DNA of 44,918 bases from Candidatus Gastranaerophilales bacterium. Lineage in GTDB: Bacteria; Cyanobacteriota; Vampirovibrionia; Gastranaerophilales; Gastranaerophilaceae. Of the stretch, positions 25,820 to 35,420 are shown in pieces. Position 1 is the first letter of the stretch, and each line of letters begins with the position of its first letter. Below the pieces are notes generated by a model. It searched no databases and was not told where the DNA came from. It saw only the letters and a list, made by a program, of their open reading frames with translations. A program made the position numbers and the translations under genes. The stretch is taken from NCBI GenBank assembly GCA_944322755.1, contig CALUPY010000020.1, positions 1 through 44,918 of the forward strand. The letters run 5' to 3'.

Positions 25820-28800
25820 ATGCCAGGAAAAACAATAACAGTTGATGGTAACTACGCCGCAGCGCATGTTGCATACGCTCTGAGCGAAGTATCAGCAATT
25901 TACCCCATCACTCCTTCATCTACTATGGGTGAATGGGTTGATGAATGGGCGTCTCAAGGAAAGAAAAATATTTGGGGCAAAACGGTTAAAGTAGCTGAAA
26001 TGCAGTCAGAAGCCGGTGCAGCAGGTGCTGTTCATGGTTCTCTCGCAGCAGGCTCTTTGACCTCTACATATACAGCTTCACAGGGCTTGCTTTTGATGAT
26101 TCCCGTAATGCACAAAGCAGCCGGTGAAATGCTTCCCCACGTAATCCACGTTTCTGCACGTGCGCTTGCTGCACAGTCGCTCGCTATTTTCGGTGACCAC
26201 TCAGACGTTATGGGCTGCAGAAACACAGGTTATGCAATGCTTGCCGCCAACTCCGTTCAGGAAGAAATGGATATGGCACTTGTTGCACACCTTTCAACTT
26301 ACAAAGCAAAAGTTCCTTTCCTGCAGTTCTTTGACGGTTTCAGAACTTCTCACGAAGTACACAAAATCGAAGAAATTTCTTACGAAGATATCGCAAAACT
26401 CGTTGAACCGAAATATATCGAAGAGTTCAGAAAAAGAGCACTAAGACCTGAAGCTCCTGTTTGTAAAGTCGGCGCTCAAAACACAGACGTATACTTCCAG
26501 GGCAGAGAAACTGTTAACAAATACTATGACGCAGTTCCTGATATCGTTCAGGAATATATGGACAAAGTTGCTGCTGTAACAGGCAGACAGTATCATCCGT
26601 TCGATTATGTCGGCGCTCCTGACGCTACTGACGTAATCGTTGCTATCGGTTCAGGATGTGAAACTATTGAAGAAACGATAGAATACCTGAACGCAAAACG
26701 CGGTACTAAATACGGTCTTGTTAAAGTAAGACTCTACAGACCTTTCGACGTAAAACGTTTCAACGCAGCTCTTCCGAAATCTGTAAAACGTATTGCTGTT
26801 CTTGACAGAACAAAAGAACCGGGCTCAATCGGTGAACCGCTTTACATGGATGTTGTTGCAGCTCTTGAAAACAAAGAAATCAAAGTCATCGGCGGACGTT
26901 ACGGACTTTCTTCAAAAGAATTCACTCCGTCAATGGTTTACGCTGTTTACAAACACCTTGAAAACAACGGATTCCACGGATTCAGCGTAGGTATCGAAGA
27001 TGATGTAACTCACAAATCATTGAAAATTGAAGAACACATCGTTACAGAACCCGAAGGAACTACAAACTGCATGTTCTGGGGTCTCGGTTCTGACGGTACT
27101 GTCGGTGCTAACAAAAACTCTATCAAAATCATCGGTCAGTACACAAACAAAGATGCTCAAGCATACTTTGCTTACGACTCTAAAAAATCATTCGGTGTTA
27201 CTGTATCTCACCTGAGATTCGGCGACAAACCGATTAAATCAACATACCTTATCACGGCTCCTGATTTCGTATCCTGCTCTGCTCACGCATACATCGGCAG
27301 ATACGACCTCTTAAAAGGTATCAAAGAAGGCGGCACATTCCTTCTTAACAGCCCGTGGTCAAAAGAAGAAGCATTCTCTCACTTAACAAGAGATATGCAA
27401 AAAACTATCATCGATAAGAAAATCAAATTCTACAACGTAGATGCTGAAACTCTTATTGAACAGCAGCCCGGTCTTAGAGGCAAAGGTGCAAACACTGTTA
27501 TGATGGTTGCATACTTCAAAGTTTCAGGCATCATTCCTTTCGAACAGGCTCTGGAAGGTATGAGAGAAATGACGAAGAAAACCTTCAAGAAAAAAGGCGA
27601 CGACGTTGTTAACATGAACCTTGCATTGATTGATGCAGCAGTAGATGCTTGTCAGGAAGTTGTTGTTCCTGCTTCATTGGACGGCGTTTGCGCTGCTGAT
27701 GACGTAAAACTGATACCGGATGACGCATCAGACTTTGCTAAGAAAATCATTGAACCTTCAATGAGACAAAAAGGTGATGACATCCCTGTTTCCGCAATGT
27801 CTTGCGACGGTGTTATACCGACAGGTACTGCTTGTCTTGAAAAACGCGGAATCGCTCCGAGAGTTCCTCACTGGAATTCAGAAAACTGTATCCAGTGCGG
27901 TATCTGCGCTTCTGCTTGTCCGCACGCTGCAATCAGAACAAAATTGATTGAAGCTAAAGACCTCAAAGACGCTCCTGAATCATTCAACACAATCCCTGCT
28001 AAACCGGCTCTCGCTGATGAACACTTCAAAGTTCAGGTTTACTGCAAAGATTGTACAGGCTGCGGCGTCTGCGTAGATCAGTGTCCTGCTAACAAAAACC
28101 CTGAAAAACAGGCTCTTACATGGTCAACAATCGAAAAAGAAGAAGCAGCTTGCGAAGTTGTAAATGAAAAATTCTTCGACGAACTGCCTGACAATGTAAT
28201 GGGTAAAAATACTACAAAAACAATCAAAGGCGCAATGCTCAGAAAACCGTTGTTCGAATTCTCAGGCGCTTGCGCAGGCTGCGGTGAAACACCTTACGTT
28301 AAACTCGTTTCACAGTTGTTTGGTGAAAACGCTATCGTAGCTAACGCAACAGGTTGTTCTTCTATCTACTCCGGTACATTCCCGACAATTCCTTACACAA
28401 CAACAAAAGAAGGAAGAGGTCCGGCATGGGCTAACTCACTATTCGAAGACAACGCTGAATTCGGTTTCGGTATGAGACTGGCTGTAGATCAAAACAGAGA
28501 TACTTTGAAAACTTACGTTGAAAAAGTTCTCGAAAACGAAAAAACACCGGCTGACCTGAAAGAAGCTCTTGAAGGCGCAATGGCTCACTTCGACAATTCA
28601 AAAACAGAAGAAGCTATTGCCGCTCAGGATAAAGCAAAAGCAGCTCTTGCAAAATATGCTGATGCTCCTTGTCCTGACCTCGCTAAGGTAAGAGAACTTC
28701 AGGACTACTTTACTGACAAATCCGTATGGATTATCGGTGGTGACGGATGGGCTAACGATATCGGTTACGGCGGTATTGACCACGTTCTTGCTCAAAACCA

Positions 28801-29353
28801 GAACGTAAATATTCTCGTTCTCGATACAGAAGTTTACTCCAACACCGGCGGTCAGGCTTCTAAATCTACACCTACAGGTGCTGTTGCAAAATTTGCTACA
28901 GGCGGTAAGAAAACTTACAAGAAAAACATGGGCTTGATGAGTATGTCTTACGGCTATGTCTATGTTGCATCAGTTGCTCTCGGCGCTGACAGAGCACAAA
29001 CTCTTAAAGCATTCCAGGAAGCTGAAGCATACGACGGTCCGTCTATCATCTTTGCTTATGCACCTTGTATTGCGCATGGTATCGACATGTCAAAAACTCA
29101 GACAGAACAGAAACGTGCCGTCGAAGCAGGATACTATCCGCTTTACAGATACAACCCGGCTAACGAGCAGCCCTTCACTTGGGACGCAAAAGATCCTAAA
29201 GGCAGCTACCAGGAATTCATCAAGAGCGAAGGTCGTTACAAATCACTGGTTAAAACTAACCCTGACCACGCTGATGAACTCTACGCTCAGGCAGAAAAAG
29301 ATGCTGCTAACAGAATGGCTGTATTCAAAGCAATCGGCGAACTCGTTAAGTAG
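25820..29353 (+). CDS. nifJ: Pyruvate:ferredoxin (flavodoxin) oxidoreductase
   Basis: An 1177-residue single-chain PFOR, oxidising pyruvate with CoA to acetyl-CoA and CO2 and reducing ferredoxin or flavodoxin. The N-terminal domain has YPITPSSTMGEWVDEW. Two 4Fe-4S sites follow at CIQCGICASACP (near residue 692) and CKDCTGCGVCVDQCP (near 746). The thiamine-diphosphate domain has CAGCGETPY, GDGWANDIGYGG and NTGGQASKSTPTGA. All domains of the full-length enzyme are present in the usual order. It is the main fermentative pyruvate step and, with AdhE, yields ethanol. Codons are strongly biased towards AAC, TTC, GAC and ATC. It stands as a single gene with its own promoter and terminator. Confidence 0.97.
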   Translation: MPGKTITVDGNYAAAHVAYALSEVSAIYPITPSSTMGEWVDEWASQGKKNIWGKTVKVAEMQSEAGAAGAVHGSLAAGSLTSTYTASQGLLLMIPVMHKAAGEMLPHVIHVSARALAAQSLAIFGDHSDVMGCRNTGYAMLAANSVQEEMDMALVAHLSTYKAKVPFLQFFDGFRTSHEVHKIEEISYEDIAKLVEPKYIEEFRKRALRPEAPVCKVGAQNTDVYFQGRETVNKYYDAVPDIVQEYMDKVAAVTGRQYHPFDYVGAPDATDVIVAIGSGCETIEETIEYLNAKRGTKYGLVKVRLYRPFDVKRFNAALPKSVKRIAVLDRTKEPGSIGEPLYMDVVAALENKEIKVIGGRYGLSSKEFTPSMVYAVYKHLENNGFHGFSVGIEDDVTHKSLKIEEHIVTEPEGTTNCMFWGLGSDGTVGANKNSIKIIGQYTNKDAQAYFAYDSKKSFGVTVSHLRFGDKPIKSTYLITAPDFVSCSAHAYIGRYDLLKGIKEGGTFLLNSPWSKEEAFSHLTRDMQKTIIDKKIKFYNVDAETLIEQQPGLRGKGANTVMMVAYFKVSGIIPFEQALEGMREMTKKTFKKKGDDVVNMNLALIDAAVDACQEVVVPASLDGVCAADDVKLIPDDASDFAKKIIEPSMRQKGDDIPVSAMSCDGVIPTGTACLEKRGIAPRVPHWNSENCIQCGICASACPHAAIRTKLIEAKDLKDAPESFNTIPAKPALADEHFKVQVYCKDCTGCGVCVDQCPANKNPEKQALTWSTIEKEEAACEVVNEKFFDELPDNVMGKNTTKTIKGAMLRKPLFEFSGACAGCGETPYVKLVSQLFGENAIVANATGCSSIYSGTFPTIPYTTTKEGRGPAWANSLFEDNAEFGFGMRLAVDQNRDTLKTYVEKVLENEKTPADLKEALEGAMAHFDNSKTEEAIAAQDKAKAALAKYADAPCPDLAKVRELQDYFTDKSVWIIGGDGWANDIGYGGIDHVLAQNQNVNILVLDTEVYSNTGGQASKSTPTGAVAKFATGGKKTYKKNMGLMSMSYGYVYVASVALGADRAQTLKAFQEAEAYDGPSIIFAYAPCIAHGIDMSKTQTEQKRAVEAGYYPLYRYNPANEQPFTWDAKDPKGSYQEFIKSEGRYKSLVKTNPDHADELYAQAEKDAANRMAVFKAIGELVK

Positions 29354-29372
29354 TTTGAGGCTGCAAATAATT

Positions 29373-29400
29373 AAAGAGGTACCGGAAACGGTGCCTCTTT
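29373..29400 (+). terminator. Rho-independent terminator of the PFOR gene
   Basis: AAAGAGGTACCG (29373-29384), a GAAA tetraloop and CGGTGCCTCTTT (29389-29400) form a 12-bp stem with one G-T wobble, followed by TGTTATTTTT. Confidence 0.92.
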
Positions 29401-29577
29401 TGTTATTTTTACGGCACTGAGTTCATTGTAATTAAGCTAGAGAGACTAAAAAATGCTTATCTGGGTGAATCACTAAATCTCTTCGTATCTATCTATATGC
29501 GGGCTGTTCTTTTTGCTTTTTAATTAGTTTTTTTATAAAACCGCTCTTTATTTATGTCTAATAAAAATATATAAAAT

Positions 29578-29608
29578 AAAAGGGAAAGCTTAGATAGCTT
29601 TCCCTTTT
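29578..29608 (-). terminator. Terminator of pnp, probably bidirectional
   Basis: AAAAGGGAAAGCT (29578-29590) and AGCTTTCCCTTTT (29596-29608) form a perfect 13-bp stem with a 5-nt loop, 18 nt past the pnp stop. The minus-strand transcript continues into TTTATTTTATATATTTTTATT. The remaining DNA between the two terminators (29401-29577) shows no gene. Confidence 0.88.
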
Positions 29609-29626
29609 ATGAATTATTTTTCTATG

Positions 29627-31759
29627 TTATTCCAGTGAAGCTTTTTCTTCGTCTGAAACACCTTTTATTGTCAAGTTGACTCTGCCTTTATCGTCAATTT
29701 TCATTACCTTGACAATAACTTCATCTCCTATGTGCAAGTGGGGTTCGATTGACTCAATTCTTTCGTTGCAGACTTGAGAGATGTGTACCATACCGTCTTT
29801 GCCGGGAGCGAGTTCAACGAATGCACCGATAGGTATGATTCTTACGACTTTACCTTTTCTAACCATACCCGGCTGCGGTTTGAATGTTATTGCATCAATC
29901 ATTCTGATAGCAATATCAGTGCCTTCTTTATCGTTGCTGGTGATAGTAACTGTGCCGTCATCCTGAATATCGATTTCAGCACCCGAGCATTCGATAATGT
30001 GTCTGATATTTTTGCCGCCTGGTCCGATTACTGCACCGATGTCTTCAACATCGATTTTCATAGTATGAATTCTCGGTGCATATGGAGACATTTCTTTAGC
30101 AGGTTCAGTGATTACCTCTCTCATTTTTCCGAGGATATGCAATCTTCCTTCTTTTGCCTGTTCAAGTGCACGTCTCAGTGTTTCGTTAGAAATGCCTTTT
30201 GCTTTCATATCCATCTGGAGCGCTGTGATACCTGTGTCGTTGCCGGTAACTTTGAAGTCCATATCGCCTAAGAAGTCTTCAATTCCCTGAATATCTGTTA
30301 AAACGATATCTTCGTCAGGCTCTTTGATAAGTCCCATTGCAACACCGCCTATCATGCATTTTACGGGAACGCCTGCGTTCATTAAAGCCATAGATGTTGC
30401 ACAGGTAGAGCCCATTGACGTTGAACCGTTCGATTCAAGAACGTCTGATGTGACTCTGATTGTGTAACCGAACTCATCCTGAGAAGGAAGCGCCGGAACA
30501 TTAGCTCTTTCTGCAAGATGTCCGTGTCCGACTTCACGTCTTCCCGGGCCTCTAAGCGGTTTTACCTCACCGACTGAAAAACCGGGGAAGATGTATTTGT
30601 GCATAAATGTTTTCTTTGTTTCAGGGTCAACACCGTCAAGCTCCTGCGCCATGCCCGGCCCTGCAAGCGTAGCAACGGAGAGAATCTGAGTCTGACCTCT
30701 TGTAAATACTGCTGAACCGTGTGCTCTCGGGATAACACCTACTTCACACCAGATAGGACGGACTTCGTTGAATTTTCTGCCGTCAGCTCTGACTCTTTCT
30801 TCCTTAATCATTTTTCTCATGATTTTCTTTTCAAGAGCCTTAAATTCTTCTGCGACAAAGTCTATGCCGGTTTCTGCCATCATGATTTTTGCTTCATGGT
30901 CGTCGCCGTATGAATCAAATTCTGCTTTGACCATATTTTTAGCTTCTTCAAGTTTAGCTTTTCTGCCTTCTCTGTCAAAGTCGTGATAAGCTTCTGTTAC
31001 TTTATCATAAGCAATATCGTTTATAATTTTGGCAATAGCTGATGTGTCATAAGGGTTTACGAATTCCGGTTTTACAATACCGCAGTCATTCATAAACTGA
31101 ATCTGAAGTTCGCACTGACGTCTGATTTCAACCTGTGCAAACTCAACAGCCTGCATAATATCGTCTTCAGTAACGAATTTTGCGCCTGCTTCTACCATGA
31201 TTACTGAATCATGCGTGCCTGCAACAACAATATCTATATCAGACTTTGCTGCGTCTGCATAAGATGGGTTTGCAATAAAATTACCGTCAACTCTTCCTAC
31301 TCTGACTGCACCAATCGGCCCTTCGAACGGAGCTTCTGTCAGCATAAGAGCAGTGGAGGCGCCGAGCATAGCCAGTGTGTCAGGCTGGTTTTCGTGATCA
31401 AGGCTGACAAGCTGTGCAACGATTTGAACATCATTTCTGTATCCTTTCGGGAACAGCGGTCTAATCGGTCTGTCGATAAGCCTTGAGATAAGAATAGCTT
31501 TATCTGAAGCTTTGCCTTCGCTTCTGTTGTATCCGCCCGGAATTCTTCCTACAGCGGACATTCTTTCTTCATAATCAATTAACAACGGGAAAAAGTCTAT
31601 CCCGACTCTCGGTTCAGGGCTGACAACAGCGTGAACCAGAAGCATTGTGTCGCCGCAGCGGACGACTACCGAACCACTCGCTGATTTGGCATACTTTCCT
31701 GTCTCAATGGAAACTACTTTGTCTCCTACAGGAATTTCAATTCTTTTAACATCTACCAT
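29627..31759 (-). CDS. pnp: Polyribonucleotide nucleotidyltransferase (PNPase)
   Basis: A 710-residue 3'-5' phosphorolytic exoribonuclease of RNA turnover. It has two RNase PH domains (about residues 10-215 and 325-540) separated by a helical linker, a KH domain with DIGAVIGPGGKNIRHI, and an S1 domain with GAFVELAPGKDGMVHIS near the C-terminus. RRGVGHG-type residues appear as GRREVGHGHLAERA in the second PH domain, and DIQGIEDFLGDMDFKV gives the conserved catalytic Asp region. AAGGA 8 nt before the ATG supports the start. It is 180 bp downstream of the secreted-protein gene on the same strand. Confidence 0.97.
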   Translation of the reverse strand: MVDVKRIEIPVGDKVVSIETGKYAKSASGSVVVRCGDTMLLVHAVVSPEPRVGIDFFPLLIDYEERMSAVGRIPGGYNRSEGKASDKAILISRLIDRPIRPLFPKGYRNDVQIVAQLVSLDHENQPDTLAMLGASTALMLTEAPFEGPIGAVRVGRVDGNFIANPSYADAAKSDIDIVVAGTHDSVIMVEAGAKFVTEDDIMQAVEFAQVEIRRQCELQIQFMNDCGIVKPEFVNPYDTSAIAKIINDIAYDKVTEAYHDFDREGRKAKLEEAKNMVKAEFDSYGDDHEAKIMMAETGIDFVAEEFKALEKKIMRKMIKEERVRADGRKFNEVRPIWCEVGVIPRAHGSAVFTRGQTQILSVATLAGPGMAQELDGVDPETKKTFMHKYIFPGFSVGEVKPLRGPGRREVGHGHLAERANVPALPSQDEFGYTIRVTSDVLESNGSTSMGSTCATSMALMNAGVPVKCMIGGVAMGLIKEPDEDIVLTDIQGIEDFLGDMDFKVTGNDTGITALQMDMKAKGISNETLRRALEQAKEGRLHILGKMREVITEPAKEMSPYAPRIHTMKIDVEDIGAVIGPGGKNIRHIIECSGAEIDIQDDGTVTITSNDKEGTDIAIRMIDAITFKPQPGMVRKGKVVRIIPIGAFVELAPGKDGMVHISQVCNERIESIEPHLHIGDEVIVKVMKIDDKGRVNLTIKGVSDEEKASLE

Positions 31760-31939
31760 GTTTTTTTCCTTTTTCTTTCTACTTTTGCACTTTTACTGTG
31801 TTCTTCTAAAGTATACCCTAAACATGGCTATATACAAAATGTTATAAACAAATATAAAGATTGTTCATGAAAATTATTTACAGTCCTCTCTGTAAAAAAT
31901 GCGAAATGTCCGGGAAATAATGATAGTGTTGATTTTGGG

Positions 31940-32728
31940 TTATTCTTTTTTAGATTCAATGTACAGGTTCATGAATTCAAAATCGTCATAATCGATATAT
32001 GCTGCCTGAAAGAGATTTCTGCCTGCTTTTATTGTGACTTGATTGTTAGAGGAGGGTTTTACCAGAGAAAGGGGAATTTTTATCTGCTGGTTGTCTCCGT
32101 TAACTTTCAGGTCAGCTATTTTGCTGCCGTTAAAAAATACTTCTGCCGGAGAAGAGTAAGCAGTTCTTACCCTTGATTGCCCCAAATCTCTTGCCATCTG
32201 TGTATCAAGACCGATTACCGACCCTATGATTAGATACATACATTCACCCGGTGCAACTGATTTTATTTTAAAAGACTTTGTAAAAAACGGGCCTATTGCT
32301 TTCATTTTGAAATCCGACGCATTCGCTGAATTTTCGGAAAAATTGTCATCACCCAGATGATACATATCTTTGTCGATTACAATGTCATGCGGGCTTGACT
32401 TTTCAATTCCTATTACAATCGGTTTTGATAAAGATTTTTCGTCAATTGTGACAGAAAAAGGTTTATATCCATCTTTGTCAACAGACATAATTGTTGGTGC
32501 AGTAATTTTTTTTCCGTCTAAATTAAATTTTCCGTTCTCATCGGTTTTTGTCTGGTATCCTTTGGCTGGCAGTGTCACATCTGCATTGCCTACCGGATTT
32601 CCGCTTTGGGAGTCTATAACCTGATTGTAATCTCCATATCCGCTTTTTTCCACATTTCCGTTTATTGCAGTACTGAACACGGGTGTTATTATAAAAATAA
32701 ACGTCATTAACAATACAAATAGCCGCAT
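31940..32728 (-). CDS. Secreted protein with a carboxypeptidase-regulatory-like domain
   Basis: A 262-residue exported protein. The signal peptide covers about residues 1-19. Residues about 35-110 (IDSQSGNPVGNADVTLP, TDENGKFNLDG, SVDKDGYKPFSV) follow the carboxypeptidase-regulatory / Cna-B-like beta-sandwich pattern seen in extracellular proteins. The C-terminal half (about 140-262) contains short strands with GPFFTKSFKIKSVAPGE and FFNGSKIADLKVNGDNQQI, resembling a second sandwich, perhaps for ligand binding. AAGGGG 9 nt upstream supports the start. No catalytic residues are apparent. Substrate or partner unknown. Confidence 0.72.
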   Translation of the reverse strand: MRLFVLLMTFIFIITPVFSTAINGNVEKSGYGDYNQVIDSQSGNPVGNADVTLPAKGYQTKTDENGKFNLDGKKITAPTIMSVDKDGYKPFSVTIDEKSLSKPIVIGIEKSSPHDIVIDKDMYHLGDDNFSENSANASDFKMKAIGPFFTKSFKIKSVAPGECMYLIIGSVIGLDTQMARDLGQSRVRTAYSSPAEVFFNGSKIADLKVNGDNQQIKIPLSLVKPSSNNQVTIKAGRNLFQAAYIDYDDFEFMNLYIESKKE

Positions 32729-32888
32729 GTAAAATCCCCTTCTCTTTTGTTTTTTATAATTTTATATAAAATTGTCGTTGCGCCTATACCTCAACAGGGT
32801 AAGCCGGTGCAGGCTATTTTATTTCGTAAAATTTAAGCTTATTGAAGAAATTTATAGTATAATTTATGCATAGCTAAAGGAAATGTAC

Positions 32889-33689
32889 ATGCTATCATTC
32901 GAAAATACAGTCATTGTTTATAATAAAGATGTACCGGAATCATATAAGGTTGCTCAAAAAGCTGCTGAACTCTTTGACGCGAAGCTTGTTACGCCTGATT
33001 CTTTTATTGATTCTGCAAGTTTTGTTGTTACAGTTGGCGGAGACGGAACGATACTAAGAGCTGCCCGCTATTACGCAAAAAGCGGTGTCCCTATATTCGG
33101 TATAAATCTCGGACGGCTTGGGTTTCTTGCGCAGGCAAAGCCTGCTGAACTGGATTGGGCTTTAAATAAACTAAAAAATGGCGAATATAATATCCAAAAC
33201 AGAATGATGCTTTCTGCATTCGAGAATAAAGTAACAGCGTTAAATGATATTGTGATAAAAGGTGATACCTTTTCGAGAACATCACGGCTGTATCTTTCAA
33301 TAGACGGCAAGCAGGTTTGTGACTATTTGGCGGACGGATTGATTATATCTACGCCTACCGGTTCTACTGCTTATACACTTTCTGCCGGGGGGCCTGTTAT
33401 ATCACCGGGACTTGATGCTGTTGTTATTGTGCCCATATGCCCTCATACTCTTACAGCCAGACCGCTTGTTGTACCTGCGGATGAAAAGATAGAAGTCAGC
33501 TCCTGTGACACTTGCAGCGGCTTAAAACTTTCTGCGGACGGGCAAAATACGGTAGATGTCAGACCGGATGAAAAAATAATAATTCAAAAAAGCGGCATAA
33601 TGGCTAAGCTTGTTGTTCTTAACAGAAAAAACAACGGATTTTACAGTCTGTTGAGAGAAAAACTTCAGTGGGGTGTGGCGCCGAGGTAA
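32889..33689 (+). CDS. nadK: NAD kinase
   Basis: A 266-residue enzyme phosphorylating NAD to NADP. TVGGDGTILRAA holds the GGDG motif, followed by INLGRLGFLA. DGLIISTPTGSTAYTLSAGG is the conserved substrate loop. I prefer the ATG at 32889 (MLSFENT) over the in-frame one at 32883, because AAAGGA is 8 nt before the former and only 2 nt before the latter. A TATAAT at 32858-32863 is a possible -10. The gene is followed after 6 nt by recN, a pairing known from several bacterial groups. Confidence 0.95.
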   Translation: MLSFENTVIVYNKDVPESYKVAQKAAELFDAKLVTPDSFIDSASFVVTVGGDGTILRAARYYAKSGVPIFGINLGRLGFLAQAKPAELDWALNKLKNGEYNIQNRMMLSAFENKVTALNDIVIKGDTFSRTSRLYLSIDGKQVCDYLADGLIISTPTGSTAYTLSAGGPVISPGLDAVVIVPICPHTLTARPLVVPADEKIEVSSCDTCSGLKLSADGQNTVDVRPDEKIIIQKSGIMAKLVVLNRKNNGFYSLLREKLQWGVAPR

Positions 33690-33695
33690 CATATT

Positions 33696-35351
33696 ATGAT
33701 TAAAACGCTGAAAATAAAAGATTTTATACTTATTGATGAACTGGAAATTATATTTGACAAAGGTTTCAATGTTATTACAGGCGAGACCGGAGCGGGTAAA
33801 AGTATAATTATTCAGGCGATAGACCTTGCGTTCGGCGCCAGAGCGTCTAAAGAAGTTGTTAAAACAGGAAAAAACAGGGCAATTATCGAGCTGTCAGCAG
33901 AAATAAATGATGATTTTAATAAAAATTTGCTGCAAGAGCTTGGTATAGAAATTTTTGATAATGAACTTGTTTTTTCAAGAGAAATCACTGAAAACGGCTC
34001 CCGTTCAAGAGTTAACGGTGTTATTGTTACACAGGATGTTATAAAAACACTCCGCGAGCTGTTAATAGATATTCATTCCCAGCATATGACTTATACGTAT
34101 GTACAGCCAAGATATCACATAACCCTTTTGGACAATTACGGGAAGTCAGATCACAGAGAGCTTTTGGCAGCATATAAAGAGTTGTACGGAAAATATACTG
34201 AAATATGCAAAAATTTGGAAAGAGCAAGAGAAAAAACTGATTTTTCCGAGCAGCAGGTTGAATTTTTAAAGTTTCAGATTTCAGAGATAGAAAATGCACA
34301 AATTGAAGACAAAAATGAAGACGAAAGGCTCAAAGAGGAGCTGAATGTGCTTGCAAACTCCGAAAAGCTCAAAGAACATACTTATGCAGCATACTGGGGG
34401 CTTTACGGAGGAGAGCAGGATTTGATTTCCGCTTTGGGAAAAATAAAATCTTCAATTTCAAAAGCTGTAGAATATGACCCGAAGCTTGCGTCTTTTGAAG
34501 AAGATATAGCAGGCGCACAAGAAGTCTTGAGAGAGACGGCTTCCGGTCTCAGAGATTATTCAGAGGCAATGGAGCTTGATGAAGCAAGACTAAATGAAAT
34601 TCAGGATAGGATAGATCTGCTCGAAAAACTGAAACGCAAATACGGAAATACCCTTGAAGATGTAATGGCAACGTATGAAAAACTTTCAGAAGAAATGAAT
34701 TCAATTGACTCGTCTGCTGAAAACATTGAGGAGCTAGAGCGTGCAAAAAAAGAATCAGAGCTCGCTTTACGTGCCGGAGCAGAGGCTCTTTCCGATTCGA
34801 GACGGGAAATTGCCCGTGAACTTTCCGGTGTTATGACAGCGGAGCTTGAAAAACTGGATATGCCCAAAGTTCGTTTTTCTATTCAAGTAGAGAGCTGTGA
34901 TTTTAATTCAAACGGATGTGATAATGTCGAATTTCTTATTTCAACAAACATCTCGGAAGAACCCAAACCGCTTGCTAAAATAGCTTCCGGCGGAGAAATT
35001 TCAAGGGTAATGCTCGCTATGAAAACAGTTTTTGCAAATTCTGACAATATAAATACAGTAATTTTTGATGAAATTGATACCGGAATTTCAGGTAAGGCTT
35101 CACAGGCTGTTGCAGAAGAAATTGCTGAACTGGCTAAGGCGCGACAGATTATTGCTATAACCCACCAGCCGATTATCGCGGCTAAATCGGACAGGCATTT
35201 TTATGTTTCAAAAAGCCAGAATGAGTCTACTGAAGTGCATGTTTATATACTGGATGAGGCGAACAAAATTAACGCGATTGCGATGCTTGCAGCCGGAGAC
35301 GTTACTGAAGATTCCGTAAAATTTGCAAAACAATTGATTTACGGAAATTAA
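33696..35351 (+). CDS. recN: DNA repair ATPase RecN
   Basis: A 551-residue SMC-like protein for double-strand-break repair. Walker A is GETGAGKS (about residues 29-36) after the RecN-type start ML/IKTLKIKDFILIDELEI. A coiled-coil hairpin spans about 150-370. The ABC signature is KIASGGEISRVMLA, and Walker B is VIFDEIDTGISG. HQPIIAAKSDRHFYVSK at the C-terminus is characteristic. GAGGT 9 nt before the ATG is the ribosome-binding site. It is in an operon with nadK, 6 nt apart. Confidence 0.95.
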   Translation: MIKTLKIKDFILIDELEIIFDKGFNVITGETGAGKSIIIQAIDLAFGARASKEVVKTGKNRAIIELSAEINDDFNKNLLQELGIEIFDNELVFSREITENGSRSRVNGVIVTQDVIKTLRELLIDIHSQHMTYTYVQPRYHITLLDNYGKSDHRELLAAYKELYGKYTEICKNLERAREKTDFSEQQVEFLKFQISEIENAQIEDKNEDERLKEELNVLANSEKLKEHTYAAYWGLYGGEQDLISALGKIKSSISKAVEYDPKLASFEEDIAGAQEVLRETASGLRDYSEAMELDEARLNEIQDRIDLLEKLKRKYGNTLEDVMATYEKLSEEMNSIDSSAENIEELERAKKESELALRAGAEALSDSRREIARELSGVMTAELEKLDMPKVRFSIQVESCDFNSNGCDNVEFLISTNISEEPKPLAKIASGGEISRVMLAMKTVFANSDNINTVIFDEIDTGISGKASQAVAEEIAELAKARQIIAITHQPIIAAKSDRHFYVSKSQNESTEVHVYILDEANKINAIAMLAAGDVTEDSVKFAKQLIYGN

Positions 35352-35388
35352 CGAACTGTGTTATTCTGATTCCGTAAAAATTGTGCTG

Positions 35389-35397
35389 TGTTATAAT
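35389..35397 (+). promoter_or_regulatory. Extended -10 promoter for the secreted hydrolase gene
   Basis: TGTTATAAT (35389-35397) matches an extended -10 (TG-N-TATAAT), 23 bp before the start codon. No good -35 is visible, which extended -10 promoters can tolerate. Confidence 0.45.
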
Positions 35398-35420
35398 ACA
35401 GTCAGATAAGGGAGTTTTTT

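Noticed and set aside
31877-31896. Hairpin TTTACAG/CTGTAAA between the secreted-protein gene and pnp as a terminator
   Set aside because: The stem is only 7 bp and AT-rich, and the minus-strand continuation lacks a proper T-run.
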